From Comamonadaceae bacterium (GTDB lineage: Bacteria; Pseudomonadota; Gammaproteobacteria; Burkholderiales; Burkholderiaceae_C): DNA of 7,020 nt. The notes under the pieces are model-generated. The model did not search any database. It was given only the letters and a program-made list of their open reading frames with translations, and was not told the DNA's origin. Each line of letters begins with the position of its first letter. The stretch's first letter is position 1. Positions 1-5,834 of this stretch are shown piece after piece. The DNA is taken from assembly GCA_947460165.1 (NCBI GenBank), contig CANHKH010000175.1, forward strand, positions 1 to 7,020. Direction: 5' to 3'. A program made the position numbers and the translations under genes.

Positions 1-108
1 CGGGTGCAGGCGCTGCGGGACGACTTGGTGCGCCAACAAGCCGATGTGGCCAGCCTGCAGCGTGAACTGGCGCGGCTGCCTGCCTCTGCCGTGGCCTCCA
101 CACCTTGA
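1..108 (+). CDS. C-terminal 35 residues of an unidentified coiled-coil protein (5' end outside window)
   Basis: Frame 1 is open from the window edge to a TGA at 106-108. The 35 visible residues contain a charged, leucine-spaced stretch (VQALRDDLVRQQADVASLQ, then RELARL) typical of a coiled coil, followed by an Ala/Ser/Pro tail. No domain can be recognised from this fragment. It lies immediately upstream of ntrB on the same strand, and a TTG in the ntrB frame overlaps its stop codon, so it is probably co-transcribed with ntrB. From memory, many Comamonadaceae carry a small periplasmic DUF4124-type protein between glnA and ntrB, often with such a coiled-coil tail. That identity is inference only and needs the upstream sequence. 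Confidence 0.6.
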   Translation, partial: RVQALRDDLVRQQADVASLQRELARLPASAVASTP

Positions 109-155
109 GCCGCCAAGTGCGCATGCGTCCTGTGCCCTCGGGTCTATCTGTGAAA

Positions 156-1235
156 ATGCCAGGCGTGAGTGCTTCTGCCCCTACTCCTTCTCGCTTCCAG
201 GCCCTGGACCTGCTGGCCACCCTGGTGGCGGTGGTGCGCACCGACGGAAGCGTGGTGTTTGCCAATTCGGCCCTGGAAGATGCCTTGGGCATGTCCAGGC
301 GCATGATCGAAGGCCAGCCTTTTTCAGACTGTTTCACCGAGCCTGTGGTCTTGAAAAATGCCTTGGAGGGCGCGGGCAGCAACGAGTTTGCCGCCCTGCG
401 CTATGACGCTTGGCTCAAGCGCGCCAGCCATGATCCCGTGCCTGTGCATGTGGTGGTGGCCCAAACCGATGTGGCCGGTGAAGCGGTGGTGGAGTTGCTG
501 CCGCTGGAGCAGCAGGCCAAGCAAGAGCGAGAAGAGCGCCTGGTGGACCAGGCCCAGGCCAACAAAGAGCTCATCCGCAACCTGGCGCACGAGATCAAAA
601 ACCCCCTGGGCGGCATACGCGGGGCGGCGCAGCTGCTGCAGATGGAGATCGAGTCCAAAGAGCTGATCGAGTACACCCAGGTCATCATCCACGAGGCCGA
701 CCGCCTGCAGTCGCTGGTGGACCGCCTGCTGGCCCCGCACCGCCGGCCGCACATGGTGGGCGACGTGAACATCCACGAGGTGTGCGAACGGGTGCGCTCG
801 CTGATCCTGGCTGAGTTTCCGCGCGGCCTCAAAGTGGTGCGCGACTACGACACCTCCTTGCCCGAATTTCGGGGCGACCGTGAGCAGCTCATCCAAGCTG
901 TGCTCAACATCGCGCACAACGCCGCCCAAGCCCTGGCAGAACGCCTGGCCGCAGGCAGCGCCGAGATTGTTTTTCGCTCCCGGGTGGCGCGGCAGGTGAC
1001 TTTTGGCAAGCAGCGCTATCGCTTGGCACTGGAATTGCATGTCATTGACAACGGGCCGGGTGTTCCTGACTCGATCAAAGACCGCATCTTCTACCCCCTG
1101 GTCTCAGGGCGTGACGGTGGCTCCGGGCTGGGGCTGACATTGGCGCAAACCTTTGTGCAGCAACACCACGGACTGATCGAGTGCGAGAGCGCACCGGGCC
1201 GCACGGACTTCAAGATCCTCATCCCCTTGCCTTGA
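156..1235 (+). CDS. ntrB: Nitrogen regulation sensor histidine kinase NtrB (NRII)
   Basis: NtrB is the cytoplasmic sensor kinase of the nitrogen two-component system. It autophosphorylates on His and passes the phosphate to NtrC, and PII-type protein converts it to a phosphatase when nitrogen is plentiful. Counting 359 aa from the ATG at 156 (E. coli protein 349), a PAS-type sensor domain spans about residues 14-105. The DHp H-box NLAHEIKNPLGG has phospho-acceptor His145. The N-box QAVLNIAHNAAQAL includes Asn255, the G1 box is DNGPGVP from Asp298, and the G2 region is SGRDGGSGLGLTLAQ. The YPLVSGR..GSGLGL segment is diagnostic of the NtrB family. There is no membrane segment. Start choice is uncertain: a TTG at 105 overlapping the preceding stop, an ATG at 123 and a GTG at 150 are all in frame, and none has a clear Shine-Dalgarno. 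I prefer 156 because the PAS domain begins about 14 residues later, as in relatives. ntrC follows after 47 bp, indicating one operon. Confidence 0.96.
   Translation: MPGVSASAPTPSRFQALDLLATLVAVVRTDGSVVFANSALEDALGMSRRMIEGQPFSDCFTEPVVLKNALEGAGSNEFAALRYDAWLKRASHDPVPVHVVVAQTDVAGEAVVELLPLEQQAKQEREERLVDQAQANKELIRNLAHEIKNPLGGIRGAAQLLQMEIESKELIEYTQVIIHEADRLQSLVDRLLAPHRRPHMVGDVNIHEVCERVRSLILAEFPRGLKVVRDYDTSLPEFRGDREQLIQAVLNIAHNAAQALAERLAAGSAEIVFRSRVARQVTFGKQRYRLALELHVIDNGPGVPDSIKDRIFYPLVSGRDGGSGLGLTLAQTFVQQHHGLIECESAPGRTDFKILIPLP
1024..1040 (+). promoter_or_regulatory. Candidate sigma-54 (-24/-12) promoter inside ntrB, directed at ntrC
   Basis: TGGCAC (1024-1029), five bases, then TTGCAT (1035-1040) matches the sigma-54 core consensus TGGCAC-N5-TTGCW at every specified base, with the required GG-N10-GC spacing. 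Transcription would start near 1050, giving a leader of about 230 nt before the ntrC ATG at 1283. The site lies in codons for NtrB residues 290-295 (LALELH). The codons used (TTG GCA CTG GAA TTG CAT) include several AT-richer synonyms in an otherwise GC-rich gene. Sigma-54 promoters need an upstream activator. A degenerate NtrC-like half-palindrome (GCCTC-N5-GGTGC, 826-840) sits about 185 bp upstream, but only its right half fits. The site could be chance or constrained by protein sequence. Function is inference. Confidence 0.4.
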
Positions 1236-1282
1236 AGTTTGCCCCAGTTAGGCGACGCACCGTAGAACAGGACCTAAGCCCC

Positions 1283-2821
1283 ATGAAGCCCATCTGGATC
1301 GTGGACGATGACCAGTCCATCCGTTTCGTGTTGGAAAAGGCCTTGTTGCGCGAGGGCTTGCCCACGCGCAGTTTCACCAACCCCAAAGAAGTGCTGACCG
1401 CGTTGGACCTGGCGGGCGAGGGCGACGGCCCGCAGGTGCTGGTCAGCGACATCCGCATGCCCGGCGGCTCGGGCCTGGACCTGCTCGACAAGGTCAAAGC
1501 CCGCTTGCCCGGCTTGCCGGTCATCATCATGACCGCCTACTCCGACCTCGACAGCGCCGTCTCGGCCTTTCAGGGGGGCGCTTTTGAATACCTGCCCAAG
1601 CCCTTTGACTTGCCCAAGGCGGTGGAACTCATTCGCCGTGCGGTCGAAGAAAGCCAGCGCGAGCAAGTGGCGGTGGAGCGCATGGCGGAGGCCCCAGAGA
1701 TGCTGGGCCAGGCCCCAGCCATGCAAGATGTGTTTCGCGCCATCGGCAGGCTGTCGCAAAGCAATGTGACGGTGATGATCACCGGCGAGTCGGGCTCGGG
1801 CAAAGAGCTGGTGGCGCGCGCGCTGCACAAGCATTCGCCGCGTGCCAACGGCCCCTTCATTGCCATCAACACGGCGGCCATCCCCAAAGACCTGCTGGAG
1901 TCCGAGCTCTTTGGCCATGAGCGGGGCGCTTTCACCGGCGCCCAAACCATGCGCCGGGGCCGCTTTGAGCAGGCCGACGGCGGCACGCTGTTCCTCGATG
2001 AAATTGGCGACATGCCTTTTGATTTGCAGACCCGCCTCTTGCGTGTGCTGTCTGACGGGCACTTTTACCGCGTGGGCGGGCACAGCGGCATCAAGGCCAA
2101 TGTGCGTGTGATCGCCGCCACCCACCAAGACCTGGAGCAGCGCGTCAAAGAGGGCGGATTCAGAGAAGACTTGTTCCACCGCCTGAACGTGATTCGCCTG
2201 CGCTTGCCCGCGCTGCGCGAGCGCCGCGAAGACGTGCACGCGCTCACCCGCCACTTTTTGCAGCAAAGCGCCCAGCAGCTCGGCGTGGAGTCCAAGCGCA
2301 TTGCCGATGCGGCCTTGCACCAGCTCAGCTTGTTTGATTTTCCGGGCAATGTGCGGCAGCTTGAAAACATCTGCCACTGGCTCACCGTGATGGCACCATC
2401 GCAGGTGATAGAGGCCAAAGACCTGCCCCCCGAGGTGCAGCAGATGGCGGCCCACACCCCTGCTCCAGCCAGCCCGCAGCCCATCTCGCAGTGGATCGAG
2501 CTTCCAGGGGCGGTGCCGGCGGGCGACCTGCCCCAGAGTTGGCCCACTGCGGCTGCAACTTCAGCCCCACTTGCCCCCGGGGCACAGGGGTTCAGCACCA
2601 CCTCGGTGGTCGGCTGGGAGAGCGGGCTTGAATCCGAAGCCCTCACGCTGCTGGCCGCTGGCCAGACCGATGTGTGGGACGTGCTCACGCGCCGCTTTGA
2701 GTCCAAGCTGATTCAAACCGCGTTGCTCAACACCCGGGGCCGGCGCATTGAAGCCGCCGTCAAACTGGGCATAGGCCGCAACACCATCACGCGCAAGATT
2801 CAGGAGTTAGGGCTGGAGTAG
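1283..2821 (+). CDS. ntrC: Nitrogen regulation response regulator NtrC (NRI), sigma-54 activator
   Basis: NtrC is the DNA-binding enhancer protein that, when phosphorylated by NtrB, hydrolyses ATP to open sigma-54 RNA polymerase promoters. In the 512-aa product the receiver domain (1-120) has acidic pocket Asp8-Asp10, phospho-acceptor Asp56 in VSDIRMPGGSG, Thr84 and Lys106. The AAA+ domain (about 140-380) has Walker A GESGSGKE (168-175), the sigma-54 contact loop GAFTGA (215-220), Walker B GGTLFLDE (233-240), Arg-finger region FREDLFHRLN and sensor II PGNVRQLEN (354-362). A Fis-type helix-turn-helix closes the protein (about 488-510, AAVKLGIGRNTITRKIQELG). Between them, residues 388-450 form a long Ala/Pro/Ser-rich linker, which explains why the protein is about 40 residues longer than E. 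coli NtrC (469). The ATG at 1283 is chosen because it opens the receiver domain and has AGGA at 1269-1272, ten bases upstream. It is the last gene of the ntrBC unit and converges with xthA. Confidence 0.97.
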   Translation: MKPIWIVDDDQSIRFVLEKALLREGLPTRSFTNPKEVLTALDLAGEGDGPQVLVSDIRMPGGSGLDLLDKVKARLPGLPVIIMTAYSDLDSAVSAFQGGAFEYLPKPFDLPKAVELIRRAVEESQREQVAVERMAEAPEMLGQAPAMQDVFRAIGRLSQSNVTVMITGESGSGKELVARALHKHSPRANGPFIAINTAAIPKDLLESELFGHERGAFTGAQTMRRGRFEQADGGTLFLDEIGDMPFDLQTRLLRVLSDGHFYRVGGHSGIKANVRVIAATHQDLEQRVKEGGFREDLFHRLNVIRLRLPALRERREDVHALTRHFLQQSAQQLGVESKRIADAALHQLSLFDFPGNVRQLENICHWLTVMAPSQVIEAKDLPPEVQQMAAHTPAPASPQPISQWIELPGAVPAGDLPQSWPTAAATSAPLAPGAQGFSTTSVVGWESGLESEALTLLAAGQTDVWDVLTRRFESKLIQTALLNTRGRRIEAAVKLGIGRNTITRKIQELGLE

Positions 2822-2846
2822 GCAGACCCTGGGCATGGCCCACACA

Positions 2847-2866
2847 GCGCGGGCAGCGGCCCGCGC
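2847..2866. terminator. GC-rich hairpin between convergent ntrC and xthA
   Basis: GCGCGGGC (2847-2854) and GCCCGCGC (2859-2866) are a perfect 8-bp inverted repeat around a 4-base loop, 26 bp after the ntrC stop and 59 bp beyond the xthA stop. A smaller hairpin (TGGGC-ATG-GCCCA, 2830-2842) lies just before it. Neither strand shows a T-run after the stem, so this is not a canonical intrinsic terminator. It may slow polymerase or protect 3' ends of both convergent transcripts. The rest of 2822-2924 holds nothing else recognisable. Confidence 0.4.
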
Positions 2867-2924
2867 AAGGCATGTGCTGACACCAGCCACCGGACACCTG
2901 CCACCGCGGCTGCACCCTCAGCGT

Positions 2925-3710
2925 TCAGTCCCCTGCCAACTCCAGCACCACAGGCGCATGGTCGCTGGGGCGCTCGTTTTTGCGCGGTGCGCGGTCAATC
3001 AAGCAGCTTTTGACCTGGGGCTGCAGCGTTTGGCTGACCAAAACATGGTCTATGCGCAGGCCCCGGTTGCGCCTGAATGCCATTTCTCGGTAGTCCCACC
3101 AGGAGTAGCTTTTCTCAGGCTGCTCGAACATTCGGAACGCATCGACCATGCCGAGGGCGAGCAGGGCTTTGAATTGCTCGCGCTCGGCCGTGGTGTGGTG
3201 AATGGTCTCGCGCAGTCCCTCGGGGTCATGGGTGTCGCGGTCGTCGGCCGTGATGTTGAAGTCGCCCACCAGCACCAAGGGGCCATGGGCGCTCATTTGC
3301 TCGGCCAACCAGCGGCGCAGACCGTCCAGCCAGCGCATTTTGTAGGCGAACTTGTCAGAGTCGGGTGCTTGGCCGTTGACAAAGTAGCCGTTGACCACAC
3401 GCAAGGGCCCTTGTGGCGTGCTCACCGTGGCCGCCACCACGCGGGCTTGCTCGTCTTCAAAGCCGCCAATGTTGCGCTCAATGGCTTGCAAGGGCAGGCG
3501 GCTGAGCAGGGCCACGCCGTTGTAGGTTTTTTGGCCGAACACGGCGCAGTGGCCGTAGCCGGCCGCTTCCAAGGCCTGCAGCGGGAATTTGTCGTCGGTG
3601 AGTTTGAGCTCTTGCAGGCAGAGCAGTTCGACGGGGTTGGCGGCCAGCCAGTCGAGCACCTGCGGCAGGCGTATGGTCAGGGAGTTGACGTTCCAGGTGG
3701 CAATCTTCAC
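2925..3710 (-). CDS. xthA: Exodeoxyribonuclease III (AP endonuclease, XthA)
   Basis: Cytoplasmic Mg2+-dependent repair nuclease of the endonuclease/exonuclease/phosphatase fold. Known activities of the family are cleavage at abasic sites, 3'-5' exonuclease on duplex DNA and removal of 3' blocking groups in base excision repair. The product is 261 aa (E. coli 268). All active-site residues are visible: Asn7 in KIATWNVNS, Glu34 in LCLQELK, Tyr109 in VVNGYFVNGQ, Asp150 and Asn152 in LVGDFNITADDRDTHDP, Asp221 in LRIDHVL, and Asp250-His251 in RPSDHAPV. The SYSWWDYR and FRRNRGLRIDH segments are typical of the XthA branch. The start codon is GTG at 3710-3708, supported by GGAG at 3722-3719 and by the family N-terminus beginning exactly there. 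It lies 68 bp downstream of gspK on the same strand, so read-through from the secretion operon is possible although the functions are unrelated. It converges with ntrC. Confidence 0.97.
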   Translation of the reverse strand: MKIATWNVNSLTIRLPQVLDWLAANPVELLCLQELKLTDDKFPLQALEAAGYGHCAVFGQKTYNGVALLSRLPLQAIERNIGGFEDEQARVVAATVSTPQGPLRVVNGYFVNGQAPDSDKFAYKMRWLDGLRRWLAEQMSAHGPLVLVGDFNITADDRDTHDPEGLRETIHHTTAEREQFKALLALGMVDAFRMFEQPEKSYSWWDYREMAFRRNRGLRIDHVLVSQTLQPQVKSCLIDRAPRKNERPSDHAPVVLELAGD

Positions 3711-3718
3711 GGGATGGA

Positions 3719-3722
3719 CTCC
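3719..3722 (-). promoter_or_regulatory. Ribosome binding site of xthA (decides GTG start)
   Basis: Read on the minus strand, TTTGGAG precedes the GTG codon of xthA, with GGAG eight bases before the start. There is no in-frame ATG upstream, so this site supports the GTG at 3710 as the true start. No convincing -35/-10 pair was found in the 68-bp gspK-xthA gap. Confidence 0.6.
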
Positions 3723-3766
3723 AAATAAACTTGAGCTTGATTGTCGGCCACACCGTCAGTTCCGCC

Positions 3767-3778
3767 GCCGCCGGCGGC
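3767..3778. repeat. Perfect 12-bp palindrome directly after gspK stop
   Basis: GCCGCCGGCGGC abuts the gspK stop codon. It is a perfect palindrome, but without a central loop it could only form a short hairpin with the middle bases unpaired, and no T-run follows on the minus strand. It could be a weak transcript 3' structure between gspK and xthA or just a GC-rich chance palindrome. Confidence 0.3.
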
Positions 3779-4744
3779 TCAGCGCAGCACGGCCAAGTCT
3801 TCAGGCGGCAAGGCCAGCAGGTCGCGCCACACCAAGCGGGTGTTCAGGCCCTCTCGGCGCACCAGGGTTTGGGCTTGCAGCACATGCTCGGCCTGGCGCA
3901 GCTGGCCGCTGATTTGAAAGTAACGCGAGTTAAACGCCAAGCGGTTGGCGCTTTTCGCGAACACCTGCTTGCCCCCGGCGTCGCGGTGGGCGTCATCCAG
4001 CGTGCGCCAATGCCGCAGGCGCCTGGCTTCGACCATGCGCTGGGCTTGCACCAGTGGCAGCTCGGTGGCACAAGCACTGAGCACCTCGGCCGAGGCGGTG
4101 TTCAGGTTCACCGTGCTGCGCTCGGGCAGCCAGGCGATGAAGGGCCGCAGCTTTTGCAAGCTGGCCGCCGACAGGCCCAGCCACTCCAGTTGCTCGACGC
4201 GCTGGGGCACAAAGCCTGCCGCTGGGGTCCCAGGGGAGGGCGCTTGCAGCGCATCGCGCAGGCCCAGCGCCAACTGCCGCAACTCGGGCTGGGGCAGGCT
4301 CAAGCTGTCAAACAGCTGCTCAAACATGCGCAGGTCATCGGCAGACACTTCTTTGCCCTCCACCAAATTGCGCACATTCAAGCGGCCTTGCAGGTCCTCA
4401 ATGCGGCCCGCCAAAAAGGACTCGGTCAGCAGCGCATCGGCGCGCACGGTTTTGTCGGCGGCCAAAAAACTCGCCAGCCGCGCGTCTTTGAGCGGCAAGG
4501 CCCAGGGCTCGGCCAAATGGTCTTCTCCGCCTTGGCGGGCGTCCTCGCGCAAAATCAGCCGCCCCCAGTCGAGTGCACCCTGCAGCACCCACTCGGCCTG
4601 CAGCCGCGCCCGCTCGCTGCCCTCCACCTCGGTCAGCCGCCACTGCTGCCACAGCGCCGTGCCCGCGAGGCTGGCGATCAGCGCCACACTGAGCAGGGCG
4701 GTCAGCAGCGCGGCACCGGTTTGCTTGGCTCGCTTCACTCGCAT
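3779..4744 (-). CDS. gspK: Type II secretion system minor pseudopilin GspK
   Basis: GspK is the large minor pseudopilin that, with GspI and GspJ, forms the tip complex of the periplasmic T2SS pseudopilus. The product is 321 aa. A short basic leader (residues 1-10, ending QTG) precedes a hydrophobic helix (about 11-32). The predicted prepilin peptidase cut is after Gly10, and the +5 position is Thr rather than Glu, as is characteristic of GspK. The periplasmic part shows the T2SSK signatures RIEDLQGRLNVRNL (114-127) and STVNLNTASAEVLSA (210-224, helix-hairpin-helix-like region), then SRYFQISG (273-280). An ATG at 4744 is chosen over longer in-frame extensions because it opens the pilin leader, overlaps the gspJ stop as TGATG and has GGGGGAG five bases upstream. 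It is last in the pseudopilin series; the next gene is xthA instead of the expected gspL. Confidence 0.94.
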   Translation of the reverse strand: MRVKRAKQTGAALLTALLSVALIASLAGTALWQQWRLTEVEGSERARLQAEWVLQGALDWGRLILREDARQGGEDHLAEPWALPLKDARLASFLAADKTVRADALLTESFLAGRIEDLQGRLNVRNLVEGKEVSADDLRMFEQLFDSLSLPQPELRQLALGLRDALQAPSPGTPAAGFVPQRVEQLEWLGLSAASLQKLRPFIAWLPERSTVNLNTASAEVLSACATELPLVQAQRMVEARRLRHWRTLDDAHRDAGGKQVFAKSANRLAFNSRYFQISGQLRQAEHVLQAQTLVRREGLNTRLVWRDLLALPPEDLAVLR

Positions 4745-5463
4745 CAGCGCTCCCCCGGTGGCGCGGCCTGCATCCAGTCGCGCGTGAGCTCGCCGCTGAC
4801 GGGTTGGTCCGCGGCCAAGCGCAGCACCAGGCGAATGCCGTCGGGCACAGCGTTGCCTGCCACTGCGCCAGGCGAGGCGCCGCCCGCCCCACCGCTGGAG
4901 GCCTCGTTGCCGGCCGAGGACAAAGGGTTGCTCCAAGCGTTGTTGCGAAAGTAAAACAGCTGCCAGCTGTCCAGGCCCACCACTGCCACCTCTTGGCTCA
5001 GCTCATCGCTGGTGGGCGACTGCGCCCATTGCTGGGCACGGCGCCAGGCCTCGGCCAGGGCCGTCCGGTCGCGCAGCGGTGGCGACTGCCAGCGCACCCA
5101 GCTGCCGCGCCCGCCATGGGCCTGGGGCACGGCGCGCCGGCTCCAGCCCACCACGCGCAAAGGCCGACCAGGCAGGCTGGCATCCACCCGCACCAGACGC
5201 AGCACCCGACCGTCAAAATCCAAAGGCGGCAGGCCCCCGGCGTCGGTGGTCGCTTCCAGGTCTACGCGCCATTGGGCCAGGCCGGTTTGCAGCATGGCCA
5301 CCTGGTCCATGCGCGTGCTCACGCTTTGCTGGGTGCGGGCCAGCCCGTCAATGCCGCGCCAGCTCAGCAGCGCCAGCAGCGCCATCACGGAGATGGCCAC
5401 CAGCAGCTCCACCAGCGTGAAGCCGCCCGGCAGGCGCAGGCGAGCGTGTGCTGGCCGCCTCAC
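4744..5463 (-). CDS. gspJ: Type II secretion system minor pseudopilin GspJ
   Basis: GspJ is a minor pseudopilin of the T2SS tip complex, inserted in the inner membrane by its N-terminal helix and processed by prepilin peptidase. The product is 239 aa. The leader is basic and ends LPGG; cleavage is predicted between Gly14 and Phe15 of GG|FTLVELLVAISVMALL, with Glu19 at +5. WRGIDGLARTQQSVSTRMDQ (35-54) and WQLFYFRNNAWSNPLSS (167-183) are typical of the GspJ family. Residues 182-204 are a Gly/Ala/Ser-rich low-complexity insertion before PDGIRLVLRL. The start is GTG at 5463-5461, overlapping the gspI stop as GTGA. No in-frame ATG lies before the leader, and a weak GGGG is spaced five bases upstream. 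Translation is likely coupled to gspI. Its 3' end overlaps gspK by one base. Confidence 0.94.
   Translation of the reverse strand: MRRPAHARLRLPGGFTLVELLVAISVMALLALLSWRGIDGLARTQQSVSTRMDQVAMLQTGLAQWRVDLEATTDAGGLPPLDFDGRVLRLVRVDASLPGRPLRVVGWSRRAVPQAHGGRGSWVRWQSPPLRDRTALAEAWRRAQQWAQSPTSDELSQEVAVVGLDSWQLFYFRNNAWSNPLSSAGNEASSGGAGGASPGAVAGNAVPDGIRLVLRLAADQPVSGELTRDWMQAAPPGER
4750..4756 (-). promoter_or_regulatory. Strong Shine-Dalgarno of gspK inside gspJ
   Basis: The minus strand reads GGGGGAG five bases before the gspK ATG, within the last codons of gspJ. It fixes the gspK start at 4744 and suggests that GspK is translated by fresh initiation as well as by coupling through the TGATG overlap. Confidence 0.55.
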
Positions 5464-5834
5464 AGCTGCCCCATCAGTGTGACCAAGCTGAACAAGGGCC
5501 GGGCGTCGGGCGCGGCGCTGCTGCGCACGCGCGCTTCTACCCGCTTGAAGTTGGGGTTGGGCGTGCTGTTCACGCTGAGCGTGCCGGCCAGGGTTTGGCC
5601 GCCTTGCTGGCAGCTGAAGTCGCTCTCGCCGACGGCCGGCACCTGCTTGGCCAGGCGCCAGCGGATGAGCTCGTTTTCAGCGCACAGCTGGGCCAGCAGC
5701 TGGTCACTCTGGCGCTGGGCGTGCAGCACCAAAGCGCCACTGGCTTGCACACCCGCGGCCAGCGCCAAGGCCACAATGGCCAGCGCCACCAGCACCTCCA
5801 CCAGGGTAAAGCCCGGCTGCGGCCGCCGCTTCAT
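5460..5834 (-). CDS. gspI: Type II secretion system minor pseudopilin GspI
   Basis: GspI is the minor pseudopilin thought to nucleate the GspI-J-K tip of the T2SS pseudopilus. The product is 124 aa, normal for the family. The class III leader MKRRPQPG is followed by FTLVEVLVALAIVALALAAG, with cleavage after Gly8 and Glu13 at +5. The helix continues into QLLAQLCAENELIRWRLAKQ, matching the family pattern of an AENxLxxxRL block. A second cysteine lies in FSCQQGGQ (Cys75; the first is Cys51). An in-frame open extension reaches 5975, but the ATG at 5834 is correct because it opens the leader and forms a 4-base ATGA overlap with gspH. No clear Shine-Dalgarno precedes it, so coupling to gspH translation is likely. 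The 3' end overlaps gspJ by four bases. Confidence 0.94.
   Translation of the reverse strand: MKRRPQPGFTLVEVLVALAIVALALAAGVQASGALVLHAQRQSDQLLAQLCAENELIRWRLAKQVPAVGESDFSCQQGGQTLAGTLSVNSTPNPNFKRVEARVRSSAAPDARPLFSLVTLMGQL

Noticed and set aside
105..155. Longer NtrB beginning at the TTG (105) or ATG (123)
   Set aside because: The TTGA overlap with the previous stop is suggestive, but no Shine-Dalgarno is seen and the added residues precede the usual family start. It is retained only as an alternative.
781..840. NtrC-like operator half-sites (GGTGC) in ntrB
   Set aside because: Only half of the palindrome matches in each case and such pentamers are common in GC-rich coding DNA. It is mentioned only as weak context for the sigma-54 motif.
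324..1040. 238-codon open frame antisense to ntrB
   Set aside because: Overlaps conserved NtrB catalytic motifs; composition is biased (His, Gln, Leu, Val) and no start signals or domain are seen.
1248..1277. Inverted repeat TTAGG/CCTAA in the ntrB-ntrC gap
   Set aside because: Only 5 bp with a 20-base loop; too weak to claim a regulatory structure at the ntrC ribosome binding site.
1274..2455. 393-codon open frame antisense to ntrC
   Set aside because: ntrC is unambiguous over this DNA. The antisense product is Gln/His/Ala/Gly-rich with no recognisable domain, as expected for the shadow of a GC-rich gene.
2835..3728. 297-codon plus-strand frame across xthA
   Set aside because: Antisense to a complete exonuclease III with every catalytic residue; the translated sequence resembles no known protein.
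3731..4954. 407-codon plus-strand frame across gspK
   Set aside because: Gln/Gly/Ala-rich low-information sequence on the opposite strand of a well supported pseudopilin gene.
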